Source: JAPPHA01 sp965220985 (lineage in GTDB: Bacteria > Pseudomonadota > Alphaproteobacteria > Rhodobacterales > Rhodobacteraceae). From it: 64,000 nt of DNA. Each line of letters begins with the position of its first letter. The stretch's first letter is position 1. The notes below the pieces were generated by a model, which had not been told where the DNA came from, did not search any database, and saw only the letters and a program-made list of their open reading frames with translations. The stretch is from the NCBI GenBank assembly GCA_965220985.1, contig OZ244854.1, positions 3,658,001 to 3,722,000 on the forward strand. Direction: 5' to 3'. Made by a program: the position numbers and the translations under genes. Of this stretch, positions 36,236 through 44,570 are shown piece by piece.

Positions 36236-36499
36236 GCCTCCATGCCGTGCCTATGTCACGCGACTGCAGAGGTCAATGTCCGCCAGACGGTCCCGCATTC
36301 CTGCACACTGTCCCAAAAGCCCCCATGACACCGGCGATCGCTTCGCGTATTGACCTCGTCGAGATTACTCGCAGCGCAAATCGAAGCGATCATGATGACG
36401 GTGATGTCCGGGGCCTGCTGCACCCCGGGTCGATCCCGAGAGCCTTGGGTGAGAGAGCATCATGCCCGGACAAACCGCCCCCGCCCCCGGAGAGACAAC

Positions 36500-37552
36500 A
36501 TGCCCCTGACCTACAAGGATGCGGGAGTCGACATCGATGCCGGAAATCAGCTGGTCCAGCGCATCCGACCGCTCGCGGAACAGACCCGACGGCCAGGAAT
36601 CATCTCCGACATCGGCGGTTTCGCGGGGCTGTTCGATCTGTCAGCGGCGGGCTTTACCGACCCGGTACTGATTTCGGCGACCGATGGTGTCGGCACCAAG
36701 CTCCGGGTTGCCATCGACGCGCGAGATGCCTCTAAGATCGGCACCGATCTTGTCGCAATGTGCGTCAACGATCTGATTTGCCACGGTGCGACGCCCCTGT
36801 TTTTTCTCGATTATTTGGCAATGGCCAAGATCGAGCAGAACCTTGCCGTCGAAATCGTCGGCGGGATCGCTGATGCATGCATGGCCTCTGGCTGCGCATT
36901 GATCGGCGGGGAAACCGCTGAAATGCCCGACCTCTATCGCCCGGGCGATTTCGATCTTGCCGGCTTTGCCGTCGGTGCCGCGCAGCGGGATCGTCTGCTT
37001 CCACGTGATGTCGGCGACGGCGACGTCATTCTGGGATTACCGTCAAGCGGCCTGCATTCAAACGGGTTCTCGCTGGTGCGCAAAGTCGTCGAAACTGCCG
37101 GGCTGTCCTGGTTTGACCCTGCACCCTTTGGGCGCGAGTCCGCGCATGATTCGACCGATCGGCTGTGCGACGTCGTTCTTGAACCGACGCAGATCTATGT
37201 CGACGCCGCTTCCGCAGCAATCGCGACGGGAGAGACCAGAGCGCTGGCCCACATCACCGGCGGCGGAATGACCGAGAATCTCGCGCGGATTTTGCCGAAG
37301 GGACTCGGTGCGACGATCGACCTCGATTCCTGGAATTGCCAGGAGGTTTTCCGGTGGATCGGCCAGCAGGCGGAACTCACGGAGGCTGATCTTCTGCGCG
37401 TCTTCAACTGCGGAATCGGGATGGTGGCAGTGACCCGAGCGGAGTCCAAACAAGACGTGATCGATGCGGTCGAGAGCGCTGGAATTCCCGCGATGCCGAT
37501 CGGAACCGTCCGGCCGGGAGACGGGGTCGAATACGCAGGATCGCTGTCATGA
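36500..37552 (+). CDS. purM: Phosphoribosylformylglycinamidine cyclo-ligase (AIR synthetase)
   Basis: Closes the imidazole ring to form AIR in purine synthesis; 350 residues. The ATG at 36500 follows GGAGAGA and begins MPLTYKDAGVDIDAGNQLV, the normal N-terminus. The conserved TDGVGTKLR and GGETAEMPDLY motifs are intact, as are HITGGGMTENLARILP and GIGMV near the end. Its TGA overlaps the purN ATG by four bases. Confidence 0.97.
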   Translation: MPLTYKDAGVDIDAGNQLVQRIRPLAEQTRRPGIISDIGGFAGLFDLSAAGFTDPVLISATDGVGTKLRVAIDARDASKIGTDLVAMCVNDLICHGATPLFFLDYLAMAKIEQNLAVEIVGGIADACMASGCALIGGETAEMPDLYRPGDFDLAGFAVGAAQRDRLLPRDVGDGDVILGLPSSGLHSNGFSLVRKVVETAGLSWFDPAPFGRESAHDSTDRLCDVVLEPTQIYVDAASAAIATGETRALAHITGGGMTENLARILPKGLGATIDLDSWNCQEVFRWIGQQAELTEADLLRVFNCGIGMVAVTRAESKQDVIDAVESAGIPAMPIGTVRPGDGVEYAGSLS

Positions 37553-38235
37553 CCTTCAGGGTCGCAATCCTCGTGTCGGGCACCGGGTCGAACATGGTCT
37601 CGTTGATCAAGGCGATGGCAGACCCGGACTTTGGCGCAGAGCCCGTGCTTGTCCTGTCCAGCAACGCGGACGCCGGGGCATTGGAGCGTGCGCGTCGACT
37701 GAGCGTTCCGACGGCAATCGTCGACCACCGCGATCATCGAGGCGATCGGATCTCCTTTGATCGCGAGATCAATGCCAGACTGGTCGATGCGAGGGCCAAT
37801 GTCGTCTGCCTTGCGGGCTTCATGCACATCCTCGGCGCAAACCTCGTCGAGACCTGGCGCGGCAGGATTTTGAACATTCACCCCTCGCTCCTGCCGGACT
37901 ACAAGGGCCTCGACACCCATCGCCGGGCAATCGCCGATGGCCAGACAAAGGCGGGATGCACCGTCCACCTGGTCACGGCCGAACTGGATGCGGGCCCGAT
38001 CGTCGCCCAGTCAGAAGTCCCCATCCTGCCTGCCGACACGGCAGACAGCCTTGCCAAACGGGTTCTGGAAGCCGAGCACCGACTCTATCCGACCGCGCTC
38101 AAGGCGCATTTGGAGTCGTTGAAGAGCGCGCCAGGTTTCGCCGAATGGGCGGCAGCCCTCCGCCAACGCCTGAAGACGCCATTCGACAGCAGCGAACTGA
38201 TCCGACGGGATCGAGATCGAGACCGCATCGATTGA
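37549..38235 (+). CDS. purN: Phosphoribosylglycinamide formyltransferase
   Basis: Transfers a formyl group from 10-formyl-THF to GAR. The protein has 228 residues; family motifs are LVSGTGSNM near the start, LAGFMHILG, and the catalytic region NIHPSLLPDYKGLDTHRRAI with the essential Asn and His, followed by GCTVHLVTAELDAGPIVAQ. It is translationally coupled to purM. The last about 25 residues (Arg/Asp-rich) extend beyond the usual end. Confidence 0.96.
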   Translation: MTFRVAILVSGTGSNMVSLIKAMADPDFGAEPVLVLSSNADAGALERARRLSVPTAIVDHRDHRGDRISFDREINARLVDARANVVCLAGFMHILGANLVETWRGRILNIHPSLLPDYKGLDTHRRAIADGQTKAGCTVHLVTAELDAGPIVAQSEVPILPADTADSLAKRVLEAEHRLYPTALKAHLESLKSAPGFAEWAAALRQRLKTPFDSSELIRRDRDRDRID

Positions 38236-38334
38236 GCGACCCCGCAAGGGCGAACACGGCCGACCCTCAAGGACCGGCTTCCAGGCTCGTGCCTTGTGTC
38301 CGCCGTTCTCTTTGCGCGCCTGGCCTGATTCGAA

Positions 38335-38757
38335 CTACCCGACCAGTTCAAGCTGTGAGAAGAAAAAGCGAATCTCTTCGGCGGCAGTTTCAGGAGCGTC
38401 GGAACCGTGAACCGAGTTCTCCGAGAGAGACAACGCATGGGTCTTGCGAATCGTCCCTTCGTCGGCATCCGCCGGATTCGTCGCACCCATGATCTCGCGG
38501 TTGCGAGACACGGCATCGGGTCCTTCCAGCACCTGGACAACGACCGGGCCGGACGACATGAAGTCGCACAACTCGTCATAGAACGGTCGTTCGGCGTGCA
38601 CGGCGTAGAATGCGCCAGCCTGCGCACGGGTCAGTCTGAGGCGCTTTTGCGCGACGATTCTGAGGCCCGCGCCTTCCAGCATCGCACAGATTTCGCCGAC
38701 AAGGTTTCGACCGGTTGCGTCCGGCTTGATGATGGACAAGGTTTGCTCGACTGACAT
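38335..38757 (-). CDS. ndk: Nucleoside diphosphate kinase
   Basis: Equilibrates NDP and NTP pools through a phosphohistidine. The 140-residue protein starts at ATG 38757 behind GAGGAAA. ATP/substrate motifs are SIIKPDATGRN and the catalytic His117 in SENSVHGSDA. The length and all signature residues are normal. Convergent with purN. Confidence 0.97.
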   Translation of the reverse strand: MSVEQTLSIIKPDATGRNLVGEICAMLEGAGLRIVAQKRLRLTRAQAGAFYAVHAERPFYDELCDFMSSGPVVVQVLEGPDAVSRNREIMGATNPADADEGTIRKTHALSLSENSVHGSDAPETAAEEIRFFFSQLELVG

Positions 38758-39010
38758 GCTGTCATTTCCTCTTCTTCGCAATGCGGGTTGATTCGGACGC
38801 CGCGTCTCTCACGTGGCGACGATGGCGATGGCCGCTATCACAATGACGCCTGTTCGAAAAGACCGCCGCAACAAAAGTCAGTGATGTCCGGAAACGGTGG
38901 TCAGGCAGGAGCCTGCTCCCGAGCGAGGAAAACGGGCCGGCGTCACACAACCAGGGAGGCGGTCGCTTGGTCTCCGTAAGGCAAGCCGTCCGGAATGCGA
39001 GCCAGGCCAG

Positions 39011-39652
39011 TCACGTTGACCGTCCGACACTTCGCCCCGGGGCGAAGCTCAATGGCCGCGTTGGCCTGCAGGAAACGTCATGCACCGAGGTCACCTGGCA
39101 TGCGTCGTCAGGCGACAGACCGACAAAAAAAAGCCGCCCGTTCGTGACATCTCCCGGTGCGCATCCGATATGCGAGAACAGGATCCTGGCGACGCCGCGA
39201 CTGGAGACAACGAGTGGTCTCTGGTGACCTGACCCCACGACCTCGGCGATGGCATCAAGCACACGCCTCCTGAACTCCCGGTTCGTTTCGCCTCCGTGCG
39301 GGGTTCGGCCTCCCGCGATGAACGGCTCCGTGAGGCTGACGGGAAGGTGATTCAACACGCCCAACCGACGCTCTCGGAGGCCCTGGCACATGTTGCTCTT
39401 GAGCCCGAGACGGTGGTTGATGATCCGCACCGTGCTCAGCGTCCGGCGATTGCCGGCGGTATAGATTGCATCCGGTGGCGGCAGATCGTCCTGATGCAGC
39501 CGAAAGGCGATGCGGCTTGCCTGGCAGCGTCCTGCATCGGTCAAGGGGGAATCGTGATCGCTTCCGGCGCGAATGCCCAGACGGTTGGCACGGGTCTGCC
39601 CGTGCCGAGCGAAGTAGAAGCCGAATCGAAACGGTTCGGGGGCGCTATCCAC
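39011..39652 (-). CDS. Histidine-phosphatase-fold protein lacking the second catalytic histidine
   Basis: A 213-residue phosphoglycerate-mutase-like protein. The GTG at 39652 is chosen because it overlaps the upstream hydrolase stop (eight bases, GTGGATAG) and follows GGGAGG. The RHG motif is ARHGQT with His17 and the LTDAGRCQA segment is normal. However, the C-terminal motif usually written V-S-H-G-G reads VVSSRGVAR, so the second catalytic His appears to be missing. It may be non-catalytic or bind a phospho-ligand only. It is the last gene of the long minus-strand signalling operon. Confidence 0.8.
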   Translation of the reverse strand: MDSAPEPFRFGFYFARHGQTRANRLGIRAGSDHDSPLTDAGRCQASRIAFRLHQDDLPPPDAIYTAGNRRTLSTVRIINHRLGLKSNMCQGLRERRLGVLNHLPVSLTEPFIAGGRTPHGGETNREFRRRVLDAIAEVVGSGHQRPLVVSSRGVARILFSHIGCAPGDVTNGRLFFVGLSPDDACQVTSVHDVSCRPTRPLSFAPGRSVGRST

Positions 39653-40766
39653 CAAACAGCCCTCCCTGCCAGTGGAGGGGCTGGGTTTCGAGGTCATCGT
39701 CGAAGACTCGGCCGTCTGATCCGATCCACTCGACGATCAGCCGTGCCAGCTGCGGGTCGCAAAGCGCCGGCGTGTGGCCGGTTTCCGCAACATGGATCAC
39801 CGACAGTCCAGAGCAACTCCGCATGCGCTCGACGGTTGAATCATCGGTCGCATCGCTCAACCTCCCGTGAATCAGAAGAACCGGGCACGCGACCTGCTGC
39901 CATTCATCCCAGAGGTCCAGGTCATTCACGGCATCTTCTCGATAGGCCAGGAGCGATCGAAGATCATGCCGATAGACCCTGCCCCCGTCACCTTCCGACC
40001 AGCGAGTCTTGTGGTGTGCGACATGCAGGCGCACTGAATCGGGCACGAAACCCGAGTGCCGCGTCGCCGCCCCGATCTTGCGCAACAGCTCCGAAGGCCG
40101 ATCAAAGACATAGTGACGCGCGACCGCGCGTGCGCGACGGGTGCGGCGGGCCACCGGAATCCAGGGACCGGAATCATTGAGCACCAGCCGAGCGACCAGT
40201 TCAGGATGACGACTGGCAAGCACGATCGCGGCAGCGCCTCCAAGCGACGACCCAAGAACCGTGATGTCATCCCGGCCAAGATGGAGAAGGAACTGCCGCA
40301 ACTGCTCCACGTAAGTCTCGATGGAATAGTCCGAAATTTCCGCCATCCACCCGCTTCGTCCCCGCCCTGCCAGATCAAGACCAATGAACCTCAATTCGGG
40401 GGCCGAGTCGTTCGCAAGAAAATCGAACCGTTGCGACACATTGGTCAGACCGCCCACCGCAACCACGGGCCGACCGTTTCCTTGCCAGTCAAAGACCGCA
40501 AGCTGGACAGGATAGCGCTTGCCCACGCCCATCTGAGGATCCTGCAATTCGACCGGGTGTTCATACCGAAAGTACGCATGATCAGGCGTCGGCCCGAGGG
40601 CCTGTGCGATCACGTCGATCATCTCTTCGTATTGCGTCCACGCGAGATCGTCGGGACCCAAGGGATGCAGAGACTCGATGTAGCCCCCAAGCGCGTCCTC
40701 TGCCCTGAGGGCAGCGGCGCTCTCCCGTCCCGGAAAGGCCGTCACTCTTGATTCGCGCTCGCTCAT
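39645..40766 (-). CDS. Alpha/beta hydrolase
   Basis: A 373-residue alpha/beta-hydrolase-fold protein. The nucleophile elbow is LGSSLGG with Ser174, the oxyanion region LTNVSQRFDFL, and the catalytic His lies in ETGHTPAL near residue 350. The ATG at 40766 overlaps the SpoIIE-type phosphatase stop by four bases, so an upstream extension was rejected. There is no signal peptide; cytosolic. The substrate is unknown. Its presence in this operon may be as a source or sink of the sensed molecule, but that is inference. Confidence 0.85.
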   Translation of the reverse strand: MSERESRVTAFPGRESAAALRAEDALGGYIESLHPLGPDDLAWTQYEEMIDVIAQALGPTPDHAYFRYEHPVELQDPQMGVGKRYPVQLAVFDWQGNGRPVVAVGGLTNVSQRFDFLANDSAPELRFIGLDLAGRGRSGWMAEISDYSIETYVEQLRQFLLHLGRDDITVLGSSLGGAAAIVLASRHPELVARLVLNDSGPWIPVARRTRRARAVARHYVFDRPSELLRKIGAATRHSGFVPDSVRLHVAHHKTRWSEGDGGRVYRHDLRSLLAYREDAVNDLDLWDEWQQVACPVLLIHGRLSDATDDSTVERMRSCSGLSVIHVAETGHTPALCDPQLARLIVEWIGSDGRVFDDDLETQPLHWQGGLFGG

Positions 40767-43447
40767 CGGTGCTGGTTGAGCCCGTGCTTGACCAGTCTGA
40801 TGTGATTGAAGTCGCCGCGCCGTTCCCAACTCGCTTCGTCCATCATGTGCTTGACAAGGTGGACACCGAGGCCCCCGATCTTGCGTTCTTCAACGCTCGC
40901 GTCCACATCAGGCTCGGGCGCCTCGACAAAGGGATCGAATTCAATCCCGCGGTCCGTCATCTCGATGACAAGGTCATCGCCCGACTCGGTCACAGTGATG
41001 CCGATCTCGCTCGTTGCCGCCTCAACGCCGTCGGGATGATCAGAAAACCCGTGATTGACCACGTTGGTGATCAACTCGTCGAAACACAAGTTCAGATTCA
41101 TCGACCAGCCCGGCGGCCAATCGCGCTCTTCCGCGTGGGCATCGATGATTCCCGCGAGCCTTTCGAGTTCGTCCAGCCTCGCTGCCACCGTGACCTCAAG
41201 GACCGAACCCGATTCGTGCTCCGCTGCCTGTTCCACCTGCAAAGGTCCTGAATCGCTTTCGTTCACTGGACTGCCTCGCTCTCCGTAATGCAGGACGACA
41301 CAGGTGATGTCATCGAACTGTGGAGCATCGCCGACGAAATCCTCGACACTGCCAATGATTTCGGCGATGTCATCGTCAGGCCCTCGCGTTGGATGAGAAA
41401 CCAATTCGGCTGCGGCATCCATCAGTCGTTCGTCCCCGTAGGCTTCCGAGTCGTTGTCGAAGGCTTCGGAGATGCCGTCGGTCACGAACACGAGCCGGTC
41501 GCCTGATTGAAGATCAACGTGGGCTTCGTCGTAATCGAGCGAATCGATCATCCCGAGGATGACGCCACCTGTCATCTGCAGCGGGATCGACTCGCCGCTC
41601 CGAACGAGCAAGGGCGCGTTGTGGCCACCGTTCGAAAAGGTGAATCGTCCGCTCATCTCGTCGAGGATTCCAAAAAACACGGTGACAAACATCTGCTCGG
41701 CGTTGTTGCGCTCGAGAAAGTCGTTGACCCGTTTCAGAACCTCTCCGGGCGAATCCTTTTTCCCTCGAATCGTCGCCCGAAGAACCGTCCGCGCCATCAC
41801 CATGAACAGGGCCGCCGGAACGCCCTTGCCGGAAACATCCGCAATCACGACGGCGATTCTCTTTTCGTCGATCCGGAAATAGTCGAAGAAGTCGCCTCCC
41901 ACCTCCTTCGCCGGCTTCATGGTTCCGCTGATGCTGAACAAGGTACTCGGCGGCAACGGGTCGGGCATCAGCGACAACTGAACCTTGGCGGCGATGTCCA
42001 GTTCCTTCTGGATCGCGATCAGCTGGTTCTTGGTCGCAAGCGCGTCACGAAGCCTCTGGTTCTGATCCTGAACCCGATCGGACATTTTCTGAAACGCGAT
42101 GGCCATCATCGCGATCCCGTCTAGCTCCGCGTTCCTGATCAGCCGTTCCGTGCCCTCCTCGGACTCGACGGCGGACGCTTCCTGTTCCTGTTCGCCCTCC
42201 TCGTGGAAACGCTCAAGGCTCCTTGCCGCCCGAGAAAACGTGTTCCCGGACCGTTCTTCGCGTGACTGGACCATCGCCTCGACATGGTGCAGTTCCTCGA
42301 TGACGGCGGTTCTCTCTTCTTCATCGAGTGTCGCGGCAAGGTCCGTCATTTCCCGCCTGATGAATCGTTCCTGGCGGGCCCGTTGCCGCTCGCGCGACTG
42401 TCTCAGGCGGTCCATCGCCAGCATCCGGGATCGGAAGATGTTGAGAGCGTGGGCGATCCGCCCGACTTCGTCGCGGTTGCTGCCCGTATCAAGACGGACA
42501 CTCAGGTTGCCAAGCGACAGAGCGTTGAGCATGTCGATGCCCGCCGCGAGCGGATTGAAGACCCATGACATGTACAGATTCAAGAGCACCAGCACCAAGC
42601 CCAGCGCGATCGCCGTGCCCCAGATCATCAGGTTCCGCAGCCTGTCCTGTTGCGCGGCGACTTCCGTGACGTCACGCACGCTGACCAGATTTGCACGCAG
42701 GGTACCAAGGTCCGCTTCCTCCGGGACCACGATCGCCGAGTAGACCTTGTCGTCAACATGAACCGTCTGAAGGCTGTTTGGCCTGAGCAGATCGACATGC
42801 GAGCCGATCGAATGCCACAACTGGTCGGCATCGCCAGCAAGCAGACGCCCCCGCCTGTTGACGAGCAGAACCGTCGATCGTGTCACGGTCTCGATCTCGC
42901 TGATCGCTTCATCGATCGAGGTCGACATGATCCCGAGCCCCGCATAGCCCGATCCGTCGTGCAGCGGTATGCCGACGGCAATGACGATGTTTCGTTGCTG
43001 GTCGTTGCTCAGGCCGCTGACGATCTGGCCGAACACGCGCGTCTGCTCGATGGTTTCCGCTGAGACCGATGCGCTGGGAAACAGTTCGGACGATGACGAA
43101 TAGGCCAGTTGGCCGTCACTCGCGACAATGTCCAGCCGACTGGAAACGCCCGTGCTCCACAGCCAGTTGTTCAGGCCATCCGCGATCCGACGAACCGCCT
43201 CGGCGTCGGCGCGACGGACTGCCGAAATGAGCGCCTCGTTGTCGGATATCGTGTCGGCATCGACCTCCATCCGCTGAACGATCTGGTCGATCACCCGGTC
43301 CCAGACCACCGAGCGATCGCTGACGATTTCCTCGGAAAATCTCGTCGTGATGATGTCTTCGCGCTGGATGGCCGCAATGACGAATCCTGCGCAGATGACC
43401 AGCAGGGCCAGGGTGACGATCAGACTGATTCGCGTGCGCAGAAGCAT
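40763..43447 (-). CDS. Membrane SpoIIE-type phosphatase with HAMP and C-terminal RsbW-like kinase domain
   Basis: An 894-residue signalling protein. Transmembrane helices at about 8-27 and 273-297 flank a Cache-like periplasmic sensor; a HAMP domain (about 297-350) and a long charged coiled coil (350-480) follow. The PP2C/SpoIIE domain has VGGDFFD (516-522), ADVSGKG (536-542), SNGGHN and VTDGISEAFD. A C-terminal GHKL domain has an RsbW-type N-box (CFDELITNVVNHGF, near 793) and a GGLGVHLVKHMMDE motif. A phosphatase and an anti-sigma-type kinase in one chain resembles HsbR of Pseudomonas, which acts on a STAS partner. A STAS gene heads this operon, so phospho-control of that protein is the likely job. 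Confidence 0.9.
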   Translation of the reverse strand: MLLRTRISLIVTLALLVICAGFVIAAIQREDIITTRFSEEIVSDRSVVWDRVIDQIVQRMEVDADTISDNEALISAVRRADAEAVRRIADGLNNWLWSTGVSSRLDIVASDGQLAYSSSSELFPSASVSAETIEQTRVFGQIVSGLSNDQQRNIVIAVGIPLHDGSGYAGLGIMSTSIDEAISEIETVTRSTVLLVNRRGRLLAGDADQLWHSIGSHVDLLRPNSLQTVHVDDKVYSAIVVPEEADLGTLRANLVSVRDVTEVAAQQDRLRNLMIWGTAIALGLVLVLLNLYMSWVFNPLAAGIDMLNALSLGNLSVRLDTGSNRDEVGRIAHALNIFRSRMLAMDRLRQSRERQRARQERFIRREMTDLAATLDEEERTAVIEELHHVEAMVQSREERSGNTFSRAARSLERFHEEGEQEQEASAVESEEGTERLIRNAELDGIAMMAIAFQKMSDRVQDQNQRLRDALATKNQLIAIQKELDIAAKVQLSLMPDPLPPSTLFSISGTMKPAKEVGGDFFDYFRIDEKRIAVVIADVSGKGVPAALFMVMARTVLRATIRGKKDSPGEVLKRVNDFLERNNAEQMFVTVFFGILDEMSGRFTFSNGGHNAPLLVRSGESIPLQMTGGVILGMIDSLDYDEAHVDLQSGDRLVFVTDGISEAFDNDSEAYGDERLMDAAAELVSHPTRGPDDDIAEIIGSVEDFVGDAPQFDDITCVVLHYGERGSPVNESDSGPLQVEQAAEHESGSVLEVTVAARLDELERLAGIIDAHAEERDWPPGWSMNLNLCFDELITNVVNHGFSDHPDGVEAATSEIGITVTESGDDLVIEMTDRGIEFDPFVEAPEPDVDASVEERKIGGLGVHLVKHMMDEASWERRGDFNHIRLVKHGLNQHR

Positions 43448-43454
43448 TGATCGA

Positions 43455-44570
43455 TCAGTTCGATCCGGACGATTCCCGGAAATCCGCGATCGCCATCAAT
43501 TCGAGGGGAGGATACCGGCCAACCTCGTGAACGACATCCATGTTGATCCACAGCTTGTATCTCGCAAGCTGTCCCACGGGCAGGGTCTCGGGGTCGAGCC
43601 CGTCAACCAGGATCTGTTCGGCCTGGAAGGCCGCCAGCCGTCCAAGAGTGAAGTAATCTGTCACCAGACCGAACATGGCCCGCGAATTCAGCAAGGGAGC
43701 CTGAGTCGATGCAAATGTTGGAAGCCCCTCCTCGATCGCGCTTGCCGTGTAGACATCGCTGTGACGGGTCAGGAACGAGTCCGGCCCCATGTAAAGCAAG
43801 TCAGCCCCGTCTTCGCGGGCCTGTCTGACGAGATCCGGCAATGTCGCGGGATCGGGCCGTCCGTCGCTGCCCTCCGGAACCGGGTATTCCAGCAATGCCA
43901 TTCCTGCTTCGGGAACCGCTTCCCTCAGGTGCTCGACATTGATTCGCGAGTTTCCGGCGGATGCGTCGTAGATGACGGCCAGACTTTGAAAGTCGTGAAA
44001 GGCCTTGATCGCGCCGAGCTGCACGTCGACCGGCGCCAGGAATGAAACCCCGGTGACAACGCGACCCGGGCGTTCGAAGCTCTCGACGATGTTCGCCTCG
44101 ATCGGGTACGCCACAAGCACGAAGACCCCGGGAATGTCCCTGATGAAATCCTCGGGATTCTCCTGATCGACGCGCCCCACAATGCTCGATGTCGTGCCCG
44201 TCCCCCAGGTGTAGACGAGATCGGGACGTTCCCTGCGAATCTCCTCGATGATCGGAGGCGCATTCCCGCGATCGAGATCCAGGTTTCTCACGTCGAATTT
44301 GAAAGGAATTCCCCGCTGGGTCAGCTGGGCGCGAAAACCGTCCTCGACTTCGGTCTCGCCGCGCCAGACGACGCCGATGATGTGATAAGGATCGCTTGGC
44401 GTCGCTTGGCGGCCCTGCGCATCGGCGATCTGCGCTCCAGCCAGCAGCGCCACGAAAACCGCAACAAGACCGACAGCGCCGCGAAGCGCCATCGGGGCGG
44501 ATTCGACCTGCGCCAATCCCCGGTGCAAACGCAGGGACGGGCGGAATCTCCGGTTCACCAAGCGCCTCAT
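43455..44570 (-). CDS. Orphan ABC-type periplasmic binding protein (ABC_sub_bind / TrpX-like family)
   Basis: A 371-residue exported binding protein. An N-terminal basic segment (about 1-25) is followed by a hydrophobic signal core and AQIADA-QG cleavage region near residue 52. The mature protein has the two-lobed pattern of the PF04392 family: HIIGVVWRGETEVEDGFRAQ, then ADLLYMGPDSFL and LPTFASTQAPLLNSRAMFGL. No ABC permease or ATPase gene lies nearby. Its ATG overlaps the stop of the HAMP-MFS fusion by four bases, so it is coupled to that membrane protein. The SpoIIE gene follows after seven bases. It probably presents a ligand to a sensor rather than to a transporter. Confidence 0.85.
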   Translation of the reverse strand: MRRLVNRRFRPSLRLHRGLAQVESAPMALRGAVGLVAVFVALLAGAQIADAQGRQATPSDPYHIIGVVWRGETEVEDGFRAQLTQRGIPFKFDVRNLDLDRGNAPPIIEEIRRERPDLVYTWGTGTTSSIVGRVDQENPEDFIRDIPGVFVLVAYPIEANIVESFERPGRVVTGVSFLAPVDVQLGAIKAFHDFQSLAVIYDASAGNSRINVEHLREAVPEAGMALLEYPVPEGSDGRPDPATLPDLVRQAREDGADLLYMGPDSFLTRHSDVYTASAIEEGLPTFASTQAPLLNSRAMFGLVTDYFTLGRLAAFQAEQILVDGLDPETLPVGQLARYKLWINMDVVHEVGRYPPLELMAIADFRESSGSN

